Below, piece after piece: positions 9,963-16,397 of a stretch of 24,585 nucleotides of DNA. The position numbers and the translations under genes were made by a program. Source of the stretch: JAIOPA01 sp036522895 (GTDB taxonomy: Bacteria; Eisenbacteria; RBG-16-71-46); contig DATDEX010000329.1 in the NCBI GenBank assembly GCA_036522895.1, positions 1 through 24,585 of the forward strand, written 5' to 3'. Position 1 is the stretch's first letter. Each line of letters opens with the position of its first letter. Under the pieces are notes generated by a model that was given only the letters and a program-made list of their open reading frames with translations, was not told the origin of the DNA and did no database searches.

Positions 9963-10829
9963 TCACCGGAGTTCAGGCGCTACAGGCTCACCGTCAGTCG
10001 CCTTGTCGTCGACGTACTTCATGCGGACCGAGAGCGAAACGATCGCCACCGTCACCCCGAACAGACACACGATCGTGGCGCCCATCGGCCAATCCCTGAG
10101 ATACGACACCACCGCTCCGAGGATCGAGACCACGAACGCGATCGCCCAGGCCCAGTAGAGTTGGCCCCGACCTCGCCGGCCCAAGAGAGTCGCGCAGACC
10201 ACCGGGACGATCAGATACGAGAACACCGCCAGGACCCCGGACACCTTCACGGAGCTCGTGACCACGAGACCGAACGACGCGTAGAAGAGAAAGTCCCACT
10301 TCTTGACCGACAGACCCATTTGCCGCGCCTTCTTCGGATCTTCCGAGCAGAGCTCGAGCTTTCGGCGGCTGAAGAACAGGAATGTCCCGACAATCGCGAA
10401 CAGCGTCGCCATGATCGCGATGTCCCTCCAAGTCACCCAGCCGAGCGCCTCGCCGCTCAGTGTCCCGCTCACGTGCTCCGCGCCGTGGGGAGCGTTCGAC
10501 AGCAGCAGCAGCGTGGCAGCCGTCGCCAGCGCGAACGAGATCCCGATGAACGCTTCCTGCAGCACCGAGTGTTCCCGATCCCAGAGGAAGCTGAAGAGGG
10601 CGGCGCCCAGCAGCGTGAAGCCAAAGGACCAGTAGTACGTGCTGGGGTCGTGCGGGTCCGCTCCGAGCAGAAACGCCACGCTCTGACCGAGCGCGGCAAT
10701 TTGGGCCAGCGCGAGGTCCACGAAGATCACTCCTCGGGCCAGGACGTGTCGTCCCAGGGCGGGGAGGATGAGCACAAGAAGCAGGCAGGCCAGAAGCGGC
10801 AGCGCCATGACCGCGAGGAAGTTCGTCAC
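9963..10829 (-). CDS. Metal ABC transporter permease (ABC-3 / ZnuB-MntB type)
   Basis: The product is 288 residues with about eight hydrophobic segments. It carries the family block FVDLALAQIAALGQSVAFLL (residues about 36-55) and the C-terminal KVSGVLAVFSYLIVPVVCAT with the coupling-loop pattern of ABC-3 permeases for Zn2+/Mn2+/Fe2+. A charged cytoplasmic loop after FLFFSRRKLELCSEDPKKAR matches the family. It sits in the inner membrane and would move the metal delivered by the binding protein. The start is a GTG at 10829 that overlaps the binding-protein stop (GTGA), with GGGGGGA just upstream, so the two are translationally coupled. Unusually, no ABC ATPase gene lies beside it. The C-terminal tail is short and charged. 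The metal is inferred as zinc or manganese from the family. Confidence 0.9.
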   Translation of the reverse strand: MTNFLAVMALPLLACLLLVLILPALGRHVLARGVIFVDLALAQIAALGQSVAFLLGADPHDPSTYYWSFGFTLLGAALFSFLWDREHSVLQEAFIGISFALATAATLLLLSNAPHGAEHVSGTLSGEALGWVTWRDIAIMATLFAIVGTFLFFSRRKLELCSEDPKKARQMGLSVKKWDFLFYASFGLVVTSSVKVSGVLAVFSYLIVPVVCATLLGRRGRGQLYWAWAIAFVVSILGAVVSYLRDWPMGATIVCLFGVTVAIVSLSVRMKYVDDKATDGEPVAPELR

Positions 10830-11755
10830 CGTCCCCCCGACTTTCCAGAGAGCGCCCCGGCCAGGGACGACACCAAGACATCGAACTTGGAAAAGACGTC
10901 GTCGGTCCCGGGCACGCCGCCCACCTCGGTGGCGATCTCCAGCGCGGTCGCGCCGGCCCGCTTCGACACCTCCTGGTTCGGGTCGGCGTTGTAGTAAGGC
11001 TGGTACACCACGACCTTGACGCCCGCCTTCTTCATCGCCTCCGCGAGCTCGTTGACGTAGTGCGGGCTCGGAGGGATGCCGGGCTTGGGCTCGACCGTGC
11101 CGAAGAGTTTGAGCCCGAACCGATTGGCGAAATAGACGAAGTTCGGGTGGTAGGTCACGATGGAAGTCCCTTTATATGGCGCCATCTCCTTTTCCCACTT
11201 CTCGAGTGACGCTTCCATCCTCTCCTGGAATGCCTTGGCGTTCGCGGCATACTCGGCCGCGTTCGCGGGATCCAGTTGGGTGAAGACGTCGGCCAGATGG
11301 CTGGCCACGATCTCGAGGTTTTTGGGATCGGCGTAATAATGGGGATTGCCGAGCGGGTGGATGTCCCCCTCGGCCCGGCTGACCGTGCCCGTGGGTTTCT
11401 CGAGGATGTCGACGCCCTGTGAGGCGTCCACGAACCCCCTGGTGCCCGGTTGGATCTTCGGGTTGCGACTTCCCGGCAGGACCAGCGGCAGCCAACCGCC
11501 GTCCAACTCCAGCCCGGTCGACACAAACACGTCGGCGTGCTGAATGGACTTCATCAGGCTGGGTTTCGCCGGAACGAAGTGCGGGTCCTCGTACCCCCGG
11601 CAGAGGCTCTGGGCCGTCACGTGCTTCCCGCCGACGAACTGGGCCACGGAAGCGAGATCCGTCAACGACGTGGCGACCTTCAGGTCCGCGAACGCGGGGG
11701 CTGCGGCCAGCAGGCCGAGCACCGTTACAACCGTGCAGCGAGTGAGCGACTTCAT
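10826..11755 (-). CDS. Periplasmic metal-binding protein of ABC transporter (ZnuA-like, cluster 9/A-I)
   Basis: The product is 309 residues from the ATG at 11755, chosen over an upstream in-frame start because GGAGGGA precedes it and a clean signal peptide follows, probably cleaved after AFA at residue 23. The metal-binding protein pattern is clear: TSLTDLASVAQFVGGKHV; His59 in YEDPHFVPAKPS; His133 and His139 in DIHPLGNPHYYADP; His203 in TYHPNFVYF; and a late acidic candidate, Asp258, in YYNADPNQ. His59, His139 and His203 correspond to the three-His site of zinc/manganese binding proteins. There is no long His-rich loop of the ZnuA kind, which fits the AztC-like or generic cluster-9 branch. 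It captures the metal in the periplasm for the overlapping permease. It follows the outer-membrane protein gene after 64 bases. Confidence 0.92.
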   Translation of the reverse strand: MKSLTRCTVVTVLGLLAAAPAFADLKVATSLTDLASVAQFVGGKHVTAQSLCRGYEDPHFVPAKPSLMKSIQHADVFVSTGLELDGGWLPLVLPGSRNPKIQPGTRGFVDASQGVDILEKPTGTVSRAEGDIHPLGNPHYYADPKNLEIVASHLADVFTQLDPANAAEYAANAKAFQERMEASLEKWEKEMAPYKGTSIVTYHPNFVYFANRFGLKLFGTVEPKPGIPPSPHYVNELAEAMKKAGVKVVVYQPYYNADPNQEVSKRAGATALEIATEVGGVPGTDDVFSKFDVLVSSLAGALSGKSGGR

Positions 11756-11819
11756 GAACTCCCTCCGGGTCTTTAGCACCTTTGGCTGCACCGTCCACCG
11801 TACACGCGCTGTCGTCATC

Positions 11820-12914
11820 TCAGTACGCATGGGCCGGGTGATGACCGATCGTGTAGCTCATCTGGATCATGAGGCGATCGTCGTTCGGCCGGACTCCATG
11901 GCCGCCGTCCGCCTGGGCGTGGCTGTACTCGAGTCTCACGAACGAGAACTCTGAAGGCACCCAGGCGATGTTGGCCGAGACCCGGTTTACCTTGCCGGCA
12001 ATCGGGGCGCCAGAACCGTCGACCAGGAAATCCGTGAAGCTGTCACGGGCTTGCTCGGCGCGGATGCCCGTCCACCAGACCTGTGACGCGCGGTACTGGA
12101 ACGACACGTAGCCGCCGTCCCCTTCCCGCGAGTAGCTGCCCGCGGCGGACGCGCCCTTCTGGAGGTATTCGCCCTGCAAGATCCACCCGCGCCGGTTCGA
12201 GTTTCTCGCCGGCACGTTTCGAATCGTCACGTCGGCACCATAGGCGGCGTGACGGCCACCATCGGTCCCGCGACCCTGCAGGATCGACTGGCCAAGTTCC
12301 AACGTCGTCGCGTCGTTCACGTCGAACTGATTCTTGAAATGACCCAGGTAAGGGACGTTGTCGTGTCGGGTGGACCCGAAATCCAGCGGGTGATCGCCGT
12401 CCGTGGCGACGGCCTCGTACAGACCTCCGGTCACCTCCGAGAACCAGGGCAGCGGCGTGAGCCAGGCCGCTTCCACGCCGGCATCCTTGAATCCTTCCTC
12501 CCCGATCGTGTTGGCCATGACGATCGGAGCCTGGATGAACGGAAACGCGTGGGTGTGGAGCAGTCCATGTTTTCCGAACGTGCCGCGGAGCTTCCCGAGT
12601 TTCAGCTGGATGCCGGGAATGTTGGTGCTGCGGACCCAAACCTCTTCGGGGTCCACCGTCCCGTCCGCCACGAACACGATGTTGCTCATGAAGGTCCAGT
12701 ACGGATCCACCACGGAAATGAGGCTGATCTCCGCTTCGTCGAAATGCAGCCCGTACGCTTGGTTCAAGCTGCGGGCAGCCTGCCCGGAAAAGAGGGCGTT
12801 CATCCCGATCGCCGGGTTCGCCAGGTTCGAGAACATCGACGACGTCTGGGCGCCTGCATGTCCCGGAGCGCACGCCAGCACCGCGACCAGCCAGGCAAAC
12901 ATGCGAAGTTTCAT
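11820..12914 (-). CDS. Outer-membrane beta-barrel protein of the metal-uptake operon
   Basis: The product is 364 residues from the ATG at 12914, with a signal peptide (cleavage near AGAQ, about residue 22). The remainder alternates polar and hydrophobic residues with many aromatics and Gly, and ends SYTIGHHPAHAY with a His-rich tip. This fits a porin-like barrel. Blocks such as KLGKLRGTFGKHGLLHTHAF and FVRLEYSHAQADGGHGVRPN contain several His. The family is conserved and uncharacterised as far as I can tell; porin-like proteins of this kind occur ahead of zinc/manganese ABC genes, so I infer metal entry across the outer membrane. AGGAGG lies ten bases before the ATG; a GTG two codons upstream overlaps the stop of the leader ORF as TAGTG and is an alternative start. 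First large gene of the operon with the binding protein and permease. Confidence 0.8.
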   Translation of the reverse strand: MKLRMFAWLVAVLACAPGHAGAQTSSMFSNLANPAIGMNALFSGQAARSLNQAYGLHFDEAEISLISVVDPYWTFMSNIVFVADGTVDPEEVWVRSTNIPGIQLKLGKLRGTFGKHGLLHTHAFPFIQAPIVMANTIGEEGFKDAGVEAAWLTPLPWFSEVTGGLYEAVATDGDHPLDFGSTRHDNVPYLGHFKNQFDVNDATTLELGQSILQGRGTDGGRHAAYGADVTIRNVPARNSNRRGWILQGEYLQKGASAAGSYSREGDGGYVSFQYRASQVWWTGIRAEQARDSFTDFLVDGSGAPIAGKVNRVSANIAWVPSEFSFVRLEYSHAQADGGHGVRPNDDRLMIQMSYTIGHHPAHAY

Positions 12915-12919
12915 GCGCA

Positions 12920-12991
12920 CTAAACCTCCTGCCAAGAGTAAGGACGATGGGCGCCCGCGCGGTCACTCCTGACGGCGTGCTCGAATTCCAT
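12920..12991 (-). CDS. Possible 23-residue leader peptide before the metal operon
   Basis: A short ORF reads MEFEHAVRSDRAGAHRPYSW then QEV. Its ATG has GGAGG exactly six bases upstream, one of the best ribosome-binding sites in the window. Its stop TAG lies five bases before the ATG of the outer-membrane protein gene, and the AGGAGG that serves that gene is contained in its last codons. This geometry suits translational coupling or a regulatory leader. No runs of one amino acid and no alternative hairpins were identified, so a specific attenuation mechanism cannot be claimed. Confidence 0.4.
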   Translation of the reverse strand: MEFEHAVRSDRAGAHRPYSWQEV

Positions 12992-13145
12992 TGCCGGCCT
13001 CCGCTGACTCACGCTTGCGAAGGCGTGGGGATCCGCGAAACGGCCCGGAATGGGCCGAGCAAGGCACCCTCGCACGCGAGCGTCGAGCGAGGAGGGGTCG
13101 AGTCGGAGGACGGGCGGGCTCAACCGGCGCGAACGCCGGTGCGCG

Positions 13146-13478
13146 TCAGGCGGCTGGAGGGGCGCGAGGTGGACCGGTGACCGCGAGAACTCGCGGGACC
13201 ACCGCGATCGCCCGCGACAGGGCGAAGGCCGCCGTGACCGGCGCGGGGACCGGGACCGGGACAACCTGCACGACGTTCGCCGAGGCATGCAGGCTCGAGC
13301 ACCAGCAGGCGTGCGCCCGGCTTTCGCTCGTGGCGCCGCAGCCCGGGTCGCGAAGATGGTGCCACTCGTGAAGGCCGGCTCCGAGGAGCAGCGAGAAGAG
13401 GAGCGTCCACGCCTGGAGTTGCAGGTTGCGGATAGTGAACGCGTCCGAGGAACACCGAGCCGCAGGCTTCCCAGTCAT
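13146..13478 (-). CDS. Small exported Cys/His protein, DUF2946-like architecture
   Basis: The product is 110 residues. A hydrophobic segment (about 20-36) is followed at once by LHEWHHLRDPGC (His37, His40, His41, Cys47) and then HACWC (Cys58, Cys60). The rest is Pro/Ala/Val-rich (VVPVPVPAPV) and ends PPRAPPAA. A membrane or signal segment, then a His/Cys motif, then a Pro-rich tail ending in RAPP, resembles DUF2946 proteins, which are often found beside TonB-dependent metal receptors. The same order occurs in the protein at 15842. The ATG at 13478 has no good ribosome-binding site, and the real start could differ. It lies upstream of the metal-uptake operon on the same strand. Function unknown; a metal-binding role is inference. 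Confidence 0.5.
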   Translation of the reverse strand: MTGKPAARCSSDAFTIRNLQLQAWTLLFSLLLGAGLHEWHHLRDPGCGATSESRAHACWCSSLHASANVVQVVPVPVPAPVTAAFALSRAIAVVPRVLAVTGPPRAPPAA

Positions 13479-13621
13479 GCTCGGAAGCGTGCAGGGTCCG
13501 GCTTGCTTGCGTCAAGCGGGAGAGGGCCGTGCGGTCGCGACCCCCGAGCCGAACGCAGGAGGCGGGCGGGTCGAGCGCGGTGGGAGCTCCGGGCCGCGGG
13601 GACGCGGAAAGGGCTAGCCGC

Positions 13622-14620
13622 TCAGTGCCCGATCGAGTACGTGGTGCCGAACACGAAGTGGTTCGTGGCGACCACGGTCGGCTCGTCACTCTTTCCCCAC
13701 GCCCGCGCCTGGTAGAGCCCGTAGACCGCGAGCGCGGGCGAGACGCGCACGGTGACCCCCGGCGTCACGTAGAGCGACTTCATGCCGCTGTGCGCCGCCT
13801 CCGAGGGATCCGCCGAGATGTCCGTCTTGTGCCCGGAGTAGTTCACCTGCGCGAGCAGCGTGACCCGCTCGAACAACGCGTAGCCGCCCGAGAGCCCGGC
13901 CTGCACCTCGTTACCGGAGCGGAAGTCGTCGGTCCCCTTCCCGTTCCAGCGCGCAAGCACGCTCACCGAGAGCGGCAGCGCGCCCTTCCACGGCAACCGC
14001 TGCGCGGCGAGTCCTCCGGCGATCCAGTCGGTGGACCCGGTGCCCGGCCGCGCCGAGGGCTCGAGCGTAGACTCGAACCCGAAGTTGGTGCGTGCCTCGT
14101 CTGGCAGGTGTCGGCGACCGGTCGGGAGCTTGACGCCCCCCTGGAGCGTGACCACGGTGCCGCCGGCGCGCTCCAGCGCGCGGAAGTTCCCTAGCACGGT
14201 CGCGTCGGCGAGCCCCTGGAACTTCCACGTGTCGAGGAAGCGCGGATCGAAGTTCGGCGTATGGCGGAGCCAGTGCCGGTGCTCGCGGTCGACGTACGGG
14301 AGCGTCGCCGTGACGCGGAACCGGCTGCCGATCTGGGCGCGCCCCTCACCCACCCACGAGCGCGTGTGCGTAAACAGCTCGACCGCGCTGTGCGCCTCGG
14401 CGGTGGCGATCAGGTCGGCCATTGTCGCCGAGTGGGACCCGTTCCAGAGCCGGTCCTGCGTCACGTCCTGGTAGCGGAGGTCGAACGCATATCGGCTCGG
14501 CTCGGCACCGAGACCCTCGCGCACGAGCGGGCAGCCCTCCGCGCCGCAGTTGGCGAGAACGACCGTCGGAACGAGCAGGATCGCGACGAGGGCTGCGGGC
14601 AGCAGGAGCGAGCAACGCAT
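13622..14620 (-). CDS. Outer-membrane protein with CGAEGC N-terminal motif
   Basis: The product is 332 residues from the ATG at 14620, which has GAGGTGG nine bases upstream and begins the signal peptide. An in-frame GTG at 14671 overlaps the preceding stop but adds only a non-conserved tail. The signal peptide ends at about residue 24. The mature protein starts NCGAEGCPL (Cys25, Cys30), a possible metal or heme-contact pair or a disulfide. The body is a likely barrel of the transporter/phenol-MetA-like type: FRVTATLPYVDREHRHWLRH, QGGVKLPTGRRHLPDEAR, and a terminal strand NHFVFGTTYSIGH. The LPTGRR pattern and the aromatic C-terminal strand are typical of this fold. Role unknown; I infer an envelope channel or receptor, perhaps for metal, from the neighbourhood. 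The DUF642-type gene precedes it by 47 bases, so the two may share a transcript. Confidence 0.7.
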   Translation of the reverse strand: MRCSLLLPAALVAILLVPTVVLANCGAEGCPLVREGLGAEPSRYAFDLRYQDVTQDRLWNGSHSATMADLIATAEAHSAVELFTHTRSWVGEGRAQIGSRFRVTATLPYVDREHRHWLRHTPNFDPRFLDTWKFQGLADATVLGNFRALERAGGTVVTLQGGVKLPTGRRHLPDEARTNFGFESTLEPSARPGTGSTDWIAGGLAAQRLPWKGALPLSVSVLARWNGKGTDDFRSGNEVQAGLSGGYALFERVTLLAQVNYSGHKTDISADPSEAAHSGMKSLYVTPGVTVRVSPALAVYGLYQARAWGKSDEPTVVATNHFVFGTTYSIGH

Positions 14621-14667
14621 TTGAGGACCACCTCTGGCGAAGACGCGCGGAAACGTCGTGGGATGTC

Positions 14668-15543
14668 TCACGGAACGATCGCAAAGCGCCGCACGAGCGT
14701 GCGATCGCCCGTGCGCAGGAACGCGAAGTAGAGCCCGGCGCGTGCATGGATCGCCTGCGGTGTGAACTCGACCTCGTGCGCGCCCGCGCCCAGCGCCAGG
14801 TCGGCCAGCACCGCTACCTTACGGCCCTGGATGTCGCAGACCTCGATCTTCACCCGCCCGGGCGTCGCGAGTTGGAACCGGAGACGCCCCCTGTCCCGCA
14901 CGGGGTCGGGGGACATCGGGGCGAGTGCCAGCACGGGCGGCGGCGGCGCAGCCGAGGCCTCCTCCACCGCGACGCTGTCCAGCGCCGGGCCGGATTGCGT
15001 GCTGTCGAGGCTCGAGAAGCGGAGCGTCGTGGTCGTGCCCTGGGCTGTGAAGTCGAGCGTCCCTTGTGTCCACCCCATGTTCCACACCCAGGAGGGCTGG
15101 CTGTCGAACGTGAACTGCTGCGCCAACGCTCCGGCGCCCACCTCGAGATGCTTGATCGCGGGGGCGGAGCCGGGCTCGCCGGCGAACCAGAACGTCGCCC
15201 GGTAGGTCGCCCCCGGGGTCGACGCGAACGTCTGCTCGATGCTGCCGGGACCGGTGCTGCTCAACTCCACGCTCCGGTGCCCGTACGGGGGAACCCAGTA
15301 ATCCTCGGTCACGATGTTAATGGCGCCCCCGCTGACCGACCACCCGGTGAGCGCCGGATCCCCGGGCTGGACCGTGTAGAAGAAGAATCCCGGCTGGATC
15401 GGCGGGCCCTGCTCGAAGTCGCCGTTGACGATCAGCGAGTCGGCGCGGGCGGCCGGCGCTGACATGCCGGCGAGCAGGAAGATGAGTGCGGCGAGGGCGC
15501 CGAGCGGCGCGGCGGCCGTGCGGAGATGGGAGGAGCGCAGCAT
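14668..15543 (-). CDS. Secreted DUF642-like protein with FlgD/type-A sorting-like C-terminal domain
   Basis: The product is 291 residues from the ATG at 15543 (GGAG six bases upstream); the open frame extends upstream without support. The signal peptide covers about 1-34 (ending ARADS). A jelly-roll, carbohydrate-binding-like domain follows: NGDFEQG near 39, GWSVSGGAINIV, HRSVELSSTGPGSIEQTFAS, and TTTLRFSSLDSTQSGPALDS. This is the pattern of the DUF642/choice-of-anchor family. The last 75 or so residues (SPDPVRDRGRLRFQ, VKIEVCDIQGRKVAVLADL, AGLYFAFLRTGDRTLVRRF) form a FlgD-Ig/T9SS type-A-like domain. It is exported and probably surface-attached or released. In Candidatus Eisenbacteria and related groups such C-termini are common, which is one reason for the suggested taxon. 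Substrate unknown. Confidence 0.8.
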   Translation of the reverse strand: MLRSSHLRTAAAPLGALAALIFLLAGMSAPAARADSLIVNGDFEQGPPIQPGFFFYTVQPGDPALTGWSVSGGAINIVTEDYWVPPYGHRSVELSSTGPGSIEQTFASTPGATYRATFWFAGEPGSAPAIKHLEVGAGALAQQFTFDSQPSWVWNMGWTQGTLDFTAQGTTTTLRFSSLDSTQSGPALDSVAVEEASAAPPPPVLALAPMSPDPVRDRGRLRFQLATPGRVKIEVCDIQGRKVAVLADLALGAGAHEVEFTPQAIHARAGLYFAFLRTGDRTLVRRFAIVP

Positions 15544-15841
15544 GGGGACTCCGAACGGAAATGCTTCGGGCACGACGAAATCGACCTCCGCGGCCAGCGA
15601 GCACCGATAACCGTAGGGTGGTGCCGGGAGGCTGGTCAAGACGGAACGGTTGAAAACATTGTGGATCGCGCACCTCCCCCGTGCGACGGTGCTCTCGTTC
15701 AGCAGGCCCCGGCCCTCGCCGAGCCCCGCAACCCGCGGGCCGCGCACGAGCTTGCGCTCGACGTCCCGCTCGTCGCCCAGCCGGGGGCGGCCGCCCTCGC
15801 ATCATTGACAGGAGCGCTGGCCCGGCGACAGTGTCGGTCGC
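15544..15841. other. Divergent intergenic region between two transcription units
   Basis: This region separates the minus-strand DUF642 gene from the plus-strand small Cys/His gene and should hold both promoters. On the minus strand TTGACC (15639-15634) and TACGGT (15615-15610) are 18 bases apart, giving a leader of about 60 bases. On the plus strand a perfect TTGACA lies at 15805-15810, but no good -10 follows at 16-18 bases. No gene is seen inside. Confidence 0.35.
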
Positions 15842-16171
15842 ATGGTGCTCGCGCTCCCCCTCACCCGGATGCCCGTCGCCGCGACGTTCCGCCGCGTACT
15901 GCGGGCCGGCGTGCGGTTCGCCGCCGTCGTGCTCGCGCTGTGCGGGCTCGTGGGCGGAGTGCTGCACGTTCACCATGGTTCCGGTTCGGAGTCGTGTGCC
16001 GTGTGCGTGCATGCCCGCACGCCGGCCACGACCACGTCTGTCGCCGCGCTACCGGTCCCCGTTCAGCCGACCGGCGAGCTCGTCCCGATCGCTCGGGTCG
16101 TCCTCGAGCCGGCGCGCCGTGCGGCGAGCACCGATTCGCGAGCGCCGCCGAGCGCCGCCCCCACCGCCTAA
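15842..16171 (+). CDS. Small exported Cys/His protein, DUF2946-like architecture
   Basis: The product is 109 residues. A hydrophobic segment (about 24-41) is followed by LHVHHGSGSESCAVC (His42, His44, His45, Cys52, Cys55). A Pro/Ala/Val-rich tail (AALPVPVQP) follows and ends SRAPPSAAPTA. The pattern HxHH then CxxC, and the RAPP ending, resembles DUF2946 proteins and repeats the plan of the protein at 13146-13478. A second ATG at 15869 would also keep the membrane segment; neither start has a strong ribosome-binding site. It lies 226 bases upstream of the TonB-dependent receptor gene on the same strand. A role in metal (perhaps copper) handling at the envelope is inferred from this architecture and context, not shown. 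Confidence 0.6.
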   Translation: MVLALPLTRMPVAATFRRVLRAGVRFAAVVLALCGLVGGVLHVHHGSGSESCAVCVHARTPATTTSVAALPVPVQPTGELVPIARVVLEPARRAASTDSRAPPSAAPTA

Positions 16172-16199
16172 GCCCAACTCCGCGGGAGCCCCATCGCCG

Positions 16200-16229
16200 C
16201 CCGGGGTGGACGCGATCGTCCAACCCGGG
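16200..16229 (+). terminator. Hairpin between the small Cys/His gene and the receptor gene
   Basis: CCCGGGGTGGACG pairs with CGTCCAACCCGGG across the loop CGAT, a 13-base stem with one mismatch, 29 bases after the stop codon. There is no T-tract. It may attenuate read-through into the receptor gene or act as an RNA processing/stability element; its function is not established. Confidence 0.4.
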
Positions 16230-16397
16230 CCGGAGTCCGTTCGCCGGCACGTCGCACGCGCCGGCCGCTCCCGCGGACCAATGCTCGATCGGGAATCCGG
16301 ATCCGCGTGCGCGCCGCGCAGCGGGCCGGTGACCGCTCGCTGCCACGTCTGCCGCGCACGGCCGTCCGTTGCGCGGCGCTGAGGGGGCTCGCTCGCC

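Noticed and set aside
13505..13517. Palindrome GCTTG-CGT-CAAGC upstream of the 13146 gene
   Set aside because: Only five-base arms and no promoter elements in register, so likely chance.
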